Shown: in pieces, positions 32,204 to 42,031 of the stretch
How the letters are laid out: each line of letters starts with the position of its first letter
Numbering within the stretch: the stretch's first letter is position 1
Assembly (NCBI GenBank): GCA_011032825.1
Contig: JAADJZ010000014.1
Coordinates: 558,001 to 622,000, forward strand
DNA: 64,000 nt
Direction of reading: 5' to 3'
Source of the DNA: Massariosphaeria phaeospora
Taxonomy: Eukaryota > Ascomycota > Dothideomycetes > Pleosporales
The notes under the pieces: generated by a model
Told to the model about the DNA's origin: nothing
The model's database searches: none
The model's input: only the letters and a program-made list of their open reading frames with translations
Made by a program: the position numbers and the translations under genes

Positions 32204-33181
32204 GCTACATTTCGTTCTCCCACGTTTAAAATTCCGAGTTGTAATGTACGAGGTCTGCCGCGGTGGAATAGGGTACACGGGGCGTCATTCTTGGCTGGTT
32301 TGCATACTCGCTCGCCAGGCGCGGCAGCGGTTGGCGTTTGACACTCTACTCACGCTTCTGTTTATTCTTGTATCATACCATGGCACTATCTGACAGACAT
32401 GTCTAGCGGCGGCGTACCCAAAATTCAAGAGCGTGGACATAGATAGGCTATACCATGCGAATGCCTCTATCCAGTCGTTTTGTCCATCTCATCCGTCGCT
32501 AGTGAAGGTGCGGTTCCTTGATTCCATGGGTGCATGCCAATGTCCAGCTGTCTCTCTATAGAAAAAGGGGATATGTGCTGAACGTAAAGACTAAGAGACA
32601 TATTGAAGTTTCCCTCTCTCTCACCCTCGTATCTCTCTAATCTGCTCATCACCTCCCAACCCCATCCGGGACATCGACACGATGCCACATATGCGACCTC
32701 GACGGAAACTTCAGCCGTCCTCTCATCACACCCCGCCGCCTCCACCGCTCCGTCCCACGCGAGACTCGACTACACAGACGCGGGTAGTCGAATAATCTGG
32801 TAAAGTCGCACCTGGTCGGGTAGTGGGAAATGCGGAACTGGGTGGCGACTACAGTGGCAGTGTCCATGACTCCTGGTCAGCTATCGATAGCTGAGTGTTT
32901 AGAGTGGTGGACGGGGATGGGTGGGCGTTTGGGCATCTGGGCTGGGAAGTAGCAATAGGTGGGACATGACTGGAGAAATATTACATTAAGTAAGTGAAAA
33001 GCGGCGCCAGATTACACTACCCAAGTGGAGAGTGGAGAAGAACATGTCCAGTCGATGTAGAAAATCAAGAAAAAAGGGGGATCCGGCGCATTGCCAAGGT
33101 AAAGCGGTACGCACAGAGGGAGTGTGTTGGGCAGTACTGGAACAAGATCAAGCCTCACCAGCCTTCTGCCTCCTCGCCGTA
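32204..33181. other. convergent intergenic region
   Basis: This lies between TIM17 (+) and the leftward repeat protein. Nothing beyond likely 3' UTR sequence is seen. Confidence 0.4.
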
Positions 33182-34075
33182 TTATTCTCCTCTTGTCCTC
33201 CTCTTAATCTTATCCAATTCAGTCTTGCTCCGCTCCCTTTTCGTCACGCGTATCACCCCCCTTCCCCCCACGCGCTCGCGCCTGAGATCCAGCCCCCTCC
33301 GCCGCGACATTGTGTGCAAGCGCTTCGCCCCCCGTAGCGCGTCCAATATTTCCGGCCTCCTCTCCGCATTCGTCATCTGGAACAGGCGAAACGCATACGC
33401 TTCTGGCAGGGGCCTCTCGTCGCGCGCAGCCCGCACAGTCCGGGCGTGCAGACTGAGGTCGTCCAGCGCCGCGGCGAGAGCATCGGACTGTGTGGCCGAC
33501 TGCGTCAGGGGCGGGCGTACGATGCGGTCGAGTTCTTGGTAGCTGGCCGAGTCAGACTCTTTGGGCCCCTTGACTGCGTGCGCGAACTCCGCGAACGTGA
33601 ACCGCTCGAGCAGGCGGGGCAGCATTGCGGGGTCGAGGTGGGCATCGTCGGGATCGGACGGCGGTACTGCTGAGAGCGTTTTGCGCACTTCCATCACTGC
33701 TTCCGTCACGGTGGGAAGCCGCTCGGGGGATTCCTCCGGCGTCATGTCGACGTCGTGCGCAGCTGCAACTTTGGCGTTGGCGTTGGCGTTGTCGACTTCG
33801 TCTGGCGCCGCGGTGGCGTACTGGCCGAATCCTTCCAGGTAGATGGATTCTAGGTCGCGGGAGGGGCCGAGGAGGTCAGTGAACGTTATACCGTAGTTTT
33901 GGTAGTCGTCGAGGGGGCCGGGCAGGTCAGTGAACGTTAGGCCGTGGTTTTGGTGGTCGTAGGCGGGGCCCGGGAGGTCAATGAACGTTACGCCGTCGTT
34001 TTGGTAGTCGTAGGGGGGGTCGAGGAGGTCAGTGAATGTTTGGTAGTCGTGGGGGAGGAACGGTGGTGTAGCCAT
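33182..34075 (-). CDS. hypothetical protein with N-terminal 17-residue tandem repeat, 297 aa
   Basis: A single exon reads from the ATG at 34075 (GTAGCCATGGC read on the plus strand). Residues 9-74 are four units of DYQNxGxTFTDLPGPxx type, the first one shortened. Each full unit is 51 bp at the DNA level. The middle is acidic. The C-terminal third is helical and strongly basic (RRRGLDLRRERVGGRG and a Lys/Arg tail), which could bind nucleic acid, though this is inference. There is no signal peptide or membrane helix. I do not recognise a family, and such repeats often mark lineage-restricted genes. The long open frame with a good start favours a real gene over chance. Confidence 0.6.
   Translation of the reverse strand: MATPPFLPHDYQTFTDLLDPPYDYQNDGVTFIDLPGPAYDHQNHGLTFTDLPGPLDDYQNYGITFTDLLGPSRDLESIYLEGFGQYATAAPDEVDNANANAKVAAAHDVDMTPEESPERLPTVTEAVMEVRKTLSAVPPSDPDDAHLDPAMLPRLLERFTFAEFAHAVKGPKESDSASYQELDRIVRPPLTQSATQSDALAAALDDLSLHARTVRAARDERPLPEAYAFRLFQMTNAERRPEILDALRGAKRLHTMSRRRGLDLRRERVGGRGVIRVTKRERSKTELDKIKRRTRGE
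33860..34060 (-). repeat. 51-bp tandem repeat in coding sequence, about 3.5 units
   Basis: On the plus strand the core GGTCA(G/A)TGAA(C/T)GTT recurs at 33874, 33925, 33976 and 34027, exactly 51 bp apart. Each unit ends with a G-rich block. It encodes the 17-residue repeat of the gene at 33182-34075. Confidence 0.9.
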
Positions 34076-34301
34076 GGCGGCGAAGAAAGCGGCGGATGAG
34101 ATGTTGAGTGGAAGGATGAGAGACGGGGAAGAAGAGAAGAAAGTTCTATCTTGTATATGTGTCTGGCGGAGTCATCGCGTAGGCGAACCATGGTTCTGAT
34201 ATCTCGGCTCCAGACGTGGGGAATCACATAGCACAGATTAGTAAAAGACGACTGCGATTATTTTTTGCGCCTACGTACGAAGAGTCAAACGAACCGAGAA
34301 A

Positions 34302-36131
34302 TCAATAATCGAAATCCTCAAACACGACTTTCTTCCCGCCCAGCCACGACAAAACGTCCTTCCTGAGCGGCTTCGCAGCACAGAGATACCAAGTCCCCGC
34401 ATCCAGATCATCCAGATCGCTCTTGGTCAGCCTCCTTGTTTGCACCTTCGCACCCAGCTTTTTCAACGCGGTAATGTTCTCCTCAGATTTACTCTGGCCG
34501 TCGAAGCGCGTGAGATACACCTCAGTACTCCCAGCAAGCCCAGCATAGCGCAGCAGCGTGTCAACCACAAGCCCCGCATCCATCAGCCTGACCGTCCACA
34601 GCAGCCTAAACCTCTCGGGTGTGACATCCAATCCGCTTAATTGTCCCAGGAGCGGCGTAATGCCTACACCGGCTGCGAAAAAAGCCGCCAGTTTTCCTTC
34701 CTCTTGCACGATCTTGAAGTCGCCGCCCACGCCAAGTATCGGGACTTCGAAGCTCGCGCGCTCGTTTTGCCTTGAGAGAAAGTCGGTGACGGAGCCGACG
34801 GTGCGTATTGTGATGTCGAATTCCTTCTCCTTGCTGCTGTCTTTGCTGGATGGCGTGGAGGAGATGGTGAATGTGCGCACCCAGTCGTCGTTCAGGCTGA
34901 GCGGGTCGTCGTCGCGCATGTGCGAGTATCCGTGGTCCATTTCGGATGAAAAGTCAAAGGCGACCCATTGGCCGGGAGTATAAGTGAGGCCATCTGGGAC
35001 GGAAAATGTGTAACGAGACACCGTGTGTGTGATGGATACTTTCTTCTTAAGCTGTGCCGTCTTGCGGGATGCAGAGATGTTGGACTTGATGTTGCCTTCA
35101 GTTGCTAGTGTTCGCACGAGGGGATTATAAGGTGATGGGTTTTTCTTAGTTCCTCGAAACGGTAGGCCGCCTCGAACAAGCCGTGCTTCGTCAATTTTGA
35201 TTCTAAGGGCGAGATTGCTCCCTGGTAGCAGGCTTGCTGCATCATTGCCGATTAAGATCTCAGCGTGACCTGTAGTGTACAGAACGTTTCCTGATTCGTA
35301 GTCTGGGAACGTTATGCCGATTTTGGGATTCATGTACAGGTTACCCAGACTTTGATAGAAACGATTTCCAGAGTACTCGGGGTAGACGAATTCGGTATCG
35401 GATAGAACGCGAACAAAGCCTGAGGGGCCGCCACGATGGTTTGTGTCCATGTCTTTGGGGGTACTGCTTGAAAGGAAAAACATGTCTGCCTTCGCAATGA
35501 GTGCTTTTGCTTCTAATGACAGGGACGATGATTGCGAGATAATTTCGGAAGTGACGAGTGCTGGGCGAAGATCGTACTGATTCATGTACTTTGGACAATT
35601 TCCCACACTTTGTTCGACATTGACACCGAGCTGTAGCTGATGCTGCTTCGAGGCCACTTTGCCCGGTCGCTCTGCCCCTTCTGCGTATTCCACATCGACT
35701 TCTTCGAGAGTACCTGCGACCATACGGCCCGCAAGCTTGACCCTTTTTCTTGTCATCAAGTCTAGCGTGAGACCAGAGATCATCTTCTGCGCTCCCTGAA
35801 CCATTTCCCCACTCTCGACGTGACCAACAAGGGCTTGAACCACTGGATCATTCACACCATCTACTATGGTGCTAGTTCCGATGATATTCCCTCCGAGAGG
35901 CCTCGAAAAGCCGGGTTGTCCACCCCATAGCGTCGTCCAGGGGCGGTCTTGAGCGTCTAGAGTTCCCACGATGAGTAGGGGACCTCGTTGTAGCATGTTT
36001 GCGGCTTGTGGGGTAAGCATCTGGGAAGTCGGATTGTCCATGTCTGGGACACGCAGAAGTTTCTGCATCGTGGTTTCGCCCTCGTTCCAGGATGTTGCTA
36101 GAGAGAAAGCCATCATGAAATCCTTCTTCAT
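34302..36131 (-). CDS. flavin oxidoreductase: PNPOx-like split barrel fused to FNR-type reductase, 609 aa
   Basis: The frame is open to 36167, but only from a GTG; the first ATG is at 36131. A second Met five residues on (MAFSLATSW) is an equally good start. The N-terminal half is a pyridoxamine-phosphate-oxidase-like FMN barrel (HEGE-type NEGETTMQKLLRVP, LLIVGTLDAQDRPWTTLWGG). The C-terminal half is a ferredoxin-NADP-reductase module: FAD-binding SRYTFSVPDGLTYTPGQWV with RTFTISSTPSS, and the nucleotide part AAFFAAGVGITPLLG. Many relatives end in a 2Fe-2S ferredoxin domain; here the protein stops at VVFEDFDY, just after the reductase. It is probably a cytosolic NAD(P)H-dependent flavin reductase. 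The substrate is unknown. Confidence 0.82.
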   Translation of the reverse strand: MKKDFMMAFSLATSWNEGETTMQKLLRVPDMDNPTSQMLTPQAANMLQRGPLLIVGTLDAQDRPWTTLWGGQPGFSRPLGGNIIGTSTIVDGVNDPVVQALVGHVESGEMVQGAQKMISGLTLDLMTRKRVKLAGRMVAGTLEEVDVEYAEGAERPGKVASKQHQLQLGVNVEQSVGNCPKYMNQYDLRPALVTSEIISQSSSLSLEAKALIAKADMFFLSSSTPKDMDTNHRGGPSGFVRVLSDTEFVYPEYSGNRFYQSLGNLYMNPKIGITFPDYESGNVLYTTGHAEILIGNDAASLLPGSNLALRIKIDEARLVRGGLPFRGTKKNPSPYNPLVRTLATEGNIKSNISASRKTAQLKKKVSITHTVSRYTFSVPDGLTYTPGQWVAFDFSSEMDHGYSHMRDDDPLSLNDDWVRTFTISSTPSSKDSSKEKEFDITIRTVGSVTDFLSRQNERASFEVPILGVGGDFKIVQEEGKLAAFFAAGVGITPLLGQLSGLDVTPERFRLLWTVRLMDAGLVVDTLLRYAGLAGSTEVYLTRFDGQSKSEENITALKKLGAKVQTRRLTKSDLDDLDAGTWYLCAAKPLRKDVLSWLGGKKVVFEDFDY

Positions 36132-36953
36132 GCGTGCTCTTTCATGCTCTGCTAGGCGTCGGCTCACTCTTCAATTCTTCGCCGCGCGGTGTTGTTGTCG
36201 GCTCTCAGTGTGAGAAAGGTGAATATGGGCTAAAGAGCTTGTCACGACAGCACCGGGGAAGATTAAATAGAAGTCCCACGTAGCACGGCACACGGTGTCA
36301 AGTCAAGAGTAGCCAATCTCTCTTGGCATCGGCATCATCTGGGGGGCCTGATAGTGAGAGTCGGCATTCGGCATGTAGTAATCATATCTTTGTGTGACAG
36401 ACTGCCTGCCGAACAAGCTTAGGGTTTACCCGGCCGCGGATGTCAGGTCAGGACGCACGAGATCGAGGGAAAGGTGTGATGGATCTGGAATCAATGATCA
36501 CTCAGCGTGAGGGGTTGCACTTGGTGATGGATTAGCTCATTTAACTTGGTGGTGATTGGCCCCACTTGTTTGTCAGCGAGCGTATCCGGCTAAAGTTGCA
36601 TCAGATGGGACAAGACTGGTCTGTGCTTCAACCTCTGCGTTTAATCTGCCAGTGTTTATTGAACGCACATCGAATATCTCTTGGATGTCATTGTTCCTCT
36701 CAGCTCAGGTCTCGCCATGTATATCATCGCAAGGTGGATATCGAAGCGGTGGTGGCTTCGAGCTGAAGCGCGCAGCTGAGATGGAACCCCTGTCGCCCAG
36801 AAAATCGCGAACCTTCAGCCTTCCTCAGCCTCAGCTCTCGACTTCCTATCTTTGCCTTCCACTTCCACTGTTTTCGCCGAACGTTCGTTACTTTCTCAAC
36901 TGGTTGAAGCTGGGCTTCTACGATATCCTCGAATCCTCGCACCTTTTGACAAC
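36132..36953. promoter_or_regulatory. divergent intergenic region of flavin reductase and MARVEL-type gene
   Basis: 822 bp between opposite start codons. An open frame at 36556-36960 is not protein-like and overlaps the next start, so I take the stretch as promoter and 5' UTR. Confidence 0.45.
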
Positions 36954-37744
36954 ATGGTGAACATGATGCGGAAAGACCGCGTCAAGCCAACGGACTACCC
37001 CGTTCTCCCGTTCCACCTAATCCGCAGCGCGCAGCTCGTATCCAGCATTATTGTCGCCGGCATCATGTCCTACTTCCTTTGGCAACTGAAGCAGGACCAT
37101 TACCGGCTGCCGTGGACTTTCATCTTGGTAAGCTCCAACTCGGCCATGCGCGCTGGCAACATCAACCAACGGCTAACCCTCTGTGCTAGTTACTTGCCGT
37201 ATCGCTTTTGACGATTCTCTCCCTCACGACAACGATCGTACTCCACTGTTTCCACGGCCTCAACGTCAGTGTAAACTTGCTCATCAACTCGATCATCGTG
37301 ATCCTGTGGTCCGTGTCCCTGATCCTGCTCTCTTGGTGGAGCTCCGGCACCCTCTCCCACGTCTGCAACCGCGACAGCTGGGAAGACGAAACGGGCGTTG
37401 CCGTCTGCAGAGCATACAAGGCACTCTTCAGTTTCACCCTGGTCGGTGTAGCGTCCACGCTCGCGGCTCTGGTCCTGGATATCCATACGCAACGGACCGT
37501 CAGACGGCGCGGACGGTTCACACAGCTGCAGCGAATGGACGATCTGCAGAACATGGACAATAAAGGCGCGCCGAGTGTACCAGGCGGGGTGCTCGGCGCG
37601 GAGTCGAATCCGAACCCGGCCGCACGCAATCCGAGGCAGCGGGGCGGGGAGGGCTATGCGGTGCCGCATGAGCAGTTTGCCTACAATGATGATATCGCGT
37701 ATCAGGGTGCTGGGGGCAGGCGCAGTCTTGGAGCCAGGGCGTGA
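36954..37744 (+). CDS. MARVEL-type four-helix membrane protein, 242 aa, two exons
   Basis: Exon 1 is 36954-37127 and exon 2 is 37190-37744; the intron has GTAAGC, a GGCTAACCC branch site and a GCTAG acceptor. The product has four hydrophobic helices at about residues 22-43, 54-76, 84-106 and 130-152, with short loops, then a hydrophilic C-tail of about 90 residues that ends near the basic GGRRSLGARA. A loop cysteine pair lies before the fourth helix (HVCNRDSW and VAVCRAYKA). The layout matches fungal MARVEL-domain proteins such as the Nce102/Sur7-like groups, but I place it only by topology. It likely sits in the plasma membrane or a secretory compartment. An ATG three codons into the frame is an alternative start. 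Confidence 0.78.
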
Positions 37745-38125
37745 GCAGGTGTTGTGCATGTCACCATGTCTAGTGTGTAGCACTTCAGCAAGGATGCGTG
37801 ATCTCTGTAGCTTGAGCCTGGAGGCTGGAATTTGATCTTTCCCCACCAGCACGGTCACTCCCATAGCGGCTACGTGTCCCTTGGGGTGCCTGTATCCAAG
37901 TGGAGAAAAGTAATAGACGCTTCCAGAGGTTGCCAATTTTCCTCTATCAATCATGTTGCATACATAGGGTAAGCTCGGCTCCGATTCGACAGCACTCAAG
38001 TTCGCAGCCTTGTTCGCAGCCTCGTTCGCCAAGCCGACGTGTCTGTGCTGCGGGGCAACATTCTTCACCCCCGGGGCTCGTCGCAGCGATCGCATACCCC
38101 TCCCCGGCCTGCACTCCAACACGAC
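37745..38125. other. intergenic region upstream of the ataxin-10 gene
   Basis: Likely promoter of the ataxin-10 gene. The frame upstream of 38126 stays open to an ATG at 38039. Confidence 0.4.
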
Positions 38126-41100
38126 ATGGAGATGGAGATGGAGCGGGCGCCGAAGCTGTACCTCACGCGGCTGCGGCTGGCGTTGACGCCGTACACGATC
38201 CATTTCCAAACACCCGGATACATCAAGGACGAGATGATGCGCAAGCTGGACCGCGACGTCTGTAAGAAGACGCTCGAGGAGACGCGCCACAGTTTCGAGA
38301 TGCGGTATGTATGGCCGCCCGCCCCAGCCGGCATCATGGTCCAGCAGCTGACGACAACAGCGCGGAAATCGGCCTCGCGGACGAGTTCTGGGACGACCTC
38401 GCCGGCGTCCTGAAGGCGGCCGTCGTCGCTCTCGAGCGGCGGAGTTTCGCGGCGCCCGACCCCGCCACGCCGGAATATGAGGGCTTGTCGGCCCCGCTCA
38501 TGGCCTCGCACGCGGTGACGCTGCTGCGCGATCTCGAGCGTCTGAACCAGCTGGTCGCCATTGCCCGCAATGTGCTGGTCCACGGCGACAAGACGCAGAA
38601 CCTGGCGGCCGAGCGGCTGTTCGACAAGGACGTCTTCGCCCTCATCAACGTCTGCGTGCGCGTCACGGCACGGGGCTACGATGGCGAGGCGGGCTCGCCG
38701 GACGAGGACAAGTGGAATAACGTCATCACTGCCTGTAAGAAGTGTGGGCAAGCTTAGTTGCACGGTCGCTAACAGCAGCATGTAGACAAGAAGCTGCTGA
38801 TCACATGCCTCCAGTTCCTCAACAACCTGATCGCTAGAAACGAGCAGCGGAAGCTCATGCTCTGGATCGAGCTCTTCGACAGCCACCTTGACAACGAGCT
38901 TCCGAACTTTGCGGATATGAAGTACAAGATGGACATATACAAGCCCAGTGGCCAGCACACTTCTCGCGGTCCCGATCCGTTCAGGATTCCGCAGCAACCA
39001 GCGTCCTCCCCGTTTCTTCTCTACATTGGCGAAGTCGGCAGCGAGGTGAAGAAGTTACTGGCACAGGCAGGGGAGAAGAACGGAGCGAACGAGATCGCTG
39101 CCGAATGCAGGCGGCGCTGGCAGACCATGCCGGAGGAAGACAAGAATGTCAGTACACCCCTGACGGTACAGCGCACGCACATGTGCTAATGCGTGCAGAA
39201 ATGGACCATTCTCTACGCCGATGTCGTGGCCCGGTATCGCGACGAGATCACCCAGTCCAGCACATACAGGACGGTGGTGGACCAGCACGCCAAGAATGAA
39301 GAGAGCGTTCAGGCTCTCGCCCAGAGCATCAACCAGCTTCAGGTCGAGGTGGATCGGATGAAATCGCTCGTCACCCCACCTCCTGATACCCCTAGACAGG
39401 AGCAGCCAGAGTCCAAAGCAGACGAGAAACGGCCGGCAAGGCCAGCGGTCGACGACTCTGTGTTGGATCCCAGCATCAGGCGGTCTCCGGCAGGTGAGAT
39501 CGATTTCCGCGTCACCTACCCGCCGTCTTTCGGCGCCGAGATCCTTCAGCGTGGCAAAGAAGACCTATTGAAGCGTTTGGAACCCGATCCGGACCGTCCC
39601 TCAGCAGCACTGACCAGCGACGTAGCCTCTCCCACCTCACCTCGTCCAGAGGACGATGACAATGATGACGAATATGACGACATTCCTGGCGATGAGGGCC
39701 GTGGTCTGCTGACCGACGTTCCGCTGATTCTCGGACCGACTGAGATCGAAGTGCTACCAATGATCATCATGGCTGGAATAGTGGTGCCCCCAGAAGGTCA
39801 ACCTGGCTTTCATTCCGATCCGACCGTGTTCAGCAGTATAAGAAGCATGCATAGTGTGCGATGCCATCTTCTTTTGGCACAAGATAACGGACGCAACCTT
39901 CTTCGCGAACTCTTGATCTTTGTCGCTGCTTGGGATCTACGAGAGGAAGAGCTGTACTTCAAGTTCATGGTCAAGATTATGGAGGCTATACTAGCGAACC
40001 AACTACTACCGTTCGCCTATCATGCATTTAGAGAGTCAGAGTAAGTAAACTCTAAACCATAATAGCATCTAGCTTACAAGCGTAGTAGGTCGAAGGATAT
40101 AATATCTCCAGCCCAGGCTGTCATCATGAAGCTCCTCACCAATATCTTCCGAGCGCGCCAAGCTCGATTACCACCCAAAAGCTTACACAAAGCGAGCGGC
40201 TCGGAAATTGACCAAGGCGATGCTCACATGGTAAACTTTCTCCTCACCGAGTTCCGTCGCCACATCATACCACAAACATGTGCTCTCATCTTTCTCCAAG
40301 GCCAGATAAGATCAGGCCTTGCGCAGCCAGAGGATTTTCCGCTCAATCTGTGGGACATGGAACGCATGTACGAGGGCGTTTACCAGTATCTTGAGTTCTT
40401 CGCCATCTTGACCGAGCACGAGACATGGAAAACGATGCTCAGCAATTGGGAAGTCTCATACGAGCTGGTAACACTCCTAAAAGAACTCGACGATGCAATC
40501 CCAAAAGGCCAACTCGCAGTCCCTCCCCTTACAGCCGCGGCAAGATCCGCTGCTCCTGGTCCTCCTGCCGCAGAGTCGGATGTAACTCAACCTGTCGCCG
40601 TCGAACGCCCCTACGACACGTCCGCCAACCCGACCGCCCCAGATGGCTACATGCCCTCGCCGCGCCCCTTCCTCGACGAAGCCCAAGACGAGCCCTCTGA
40701 CTTCGAATGGCGCAACCTCAAAAAGCTCGCCATCCTCGTCCTCAGCTCCCTCGTCTGGAAGAACACGATGGTGCAAGAGCAAATCCGGCCCAACGGCGGC
40801 ATCGAAGTCATCCTCAACTGCTGCGCCTACGACGAACACAATCCGTACATCCGCGAACACGCCATCATGTGCCTGCGCTTCCTCCTCGAGGGCAACAAAG
40901 ACAACCAGGAGCGCATCCGCGTCCTTGAGCGCATCGAGAAGGACCCCCCGCGCGAGCAAGACACCACCCCAGACCCCGACCCGGATCGCAACACCCCGCG
41001 CGTCACCGTCAAAGTCCCAGACGAAGTCCTCGACCAGCAGGGCTACGAGACGTACATGGACCCCAAAGGCCAAGTCATGCTGCGCAAACGCGAAGTCAGG

Positions 41101-41337
41101 CCGTCGTCGCCGTCGCCGCCCCCGCCCCCGCCGCCCTCTGTCGGCGGCAGCAGCACCGGCAACGGCTCGGGCAAAGGCAAGGCGAAGCTCGAGGTCAAGG
41201 ACCCCAAGGACTTCGAGCAGATGGTCCAGCAGGTCATGCGCGAGCTGCCGACGCGCGTCGGTGTCAAGCACGACGCGGAAAAGGCGGCCGCGCTGGCCAA
41301 GCTGGATCGCGGCTTCGATGGCAACGGGTCTGGATGA
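38126..41337 (+). CDS. ataxin-10/CTR86-like protein with an HMG-box-like segment, 1001 aa
   Basis: Five exons: 38126-38304, 38361-38734, 38786-39147, 39199-40040 and 40089-41337, all in phase. The start at 38126 (GACATGG) opens MEMEMERAPK; an ATG at 38039 in frame is an alternative. Residues 1-240 are helical and contain NYKKLL-like AYKKLLITCLQFLNNLIARN, as in fungal ataxin-10 N-termini. Residues 259-322 look like an HMG box: PFLLYIGEVGSEVKKLL, then ECRRRWQTMPEEDKNKW and VARYRDEI, split by an intron after EEDKN. An acidic linker follows, then LLTDVPLILGPTEIEVLPM and LLAQDNGRNLLRELLIFVAA. The C-terminal ataxin-10 domain is at about 790-870 (IEVILNCCAYDEHNPYIREH). Fungal relatives are named copper transport protein 86. 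Armadillo-like folding is expected; the DNA-binding idea is inference. Confidence 0.85.
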
Positions 41338-42031
41338 TGAGAGCACGTACTATACTAATATGATAAAAGGGGGATTGGGGAATTGGAAAATCGGGCATTG
41401 CATGGGTGGGGCGTTTGGGTTGGGTTGGGTTGGGTTGGACTCTGGTATCCATTTACGTGTTCGTAGCGCTTTTACTACCTATCTTTGTAGGACTAGAGCT
41501 ACTGTAGAAACTGGAGTGAAAAGTTAGACTATTAATATCGTTGTTAGCAATGAAACGAATTGAAATTCAGCACGAGCAACATGTTCGCGGAAAATGAGCA
41601 GAAGAACGTAGCAGATATGTATGTATGTAGTTGGCTTCTAAATGTCAAAGTCAAAGTGTGATGTATTGATATGATTCTTTTGCATTTTCATATTTTCTAT
41701 CATGTACAGAGCATTATACAATCGTGGTCGCGCACAGGCTGCCAAGCAGCACGCCACGTCAGAGAGCCCCGCTGGGAAATTCAATCTGGGAACGAAGTAA
41801 AATGTGAGACGTGATACATGGAGTAAAAGTATCTCTCACGGGCATATTATGTTCCGGTTCGGTTTGTGTTTCGATTTCGGTTTCGGTGGTCAGGGCACGC
41901 CTTGCATGCGCAGACCGACCACCTGCAGCACATTTGTCTCAAGATAGGGGCAGATATAACATAGAATGAGAGCAAGGCATACAAACTGGCAACCTTGATC
42001 TTCGGTGTTCGGTGTATACTATCCGATACGA
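41338..42031. other. convergent 3' region of ataxin-10 and URI genes
   Basis: Contains a TTGGG repeat at 41415-41438 and AT-rich 3' UTR-like sequence. No gene seen. Confidence 0.45.
41415..41438. repeat. TTGGG pentamer repeat
   Basis: Four and a half TTGGG units about 80 bp after the ataxin-10 stop codon. It is not the TTAGGG telomere unit. Confidence 0.85.

Noticed and set aside
36132..36167. Extending the flavin reductase to a GTG at 36167
   Set aside because: GTG starts are not expected in a nuclear fungal gene; the first ATG is at 36131.
40477..41346. Long antisense open frames over the ataxin-10 3' exon
   Set aside because: The sense strand encodes the conserved ataxin-10 domain; the antisense product is a low-complexity shadow from GC-rich codons.
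41415..41438. TTGGG repeat as telomere-like sequence
   Set aside because: The unit is not TTAGGG, only four units are present, and it lies between housekeeping genes.
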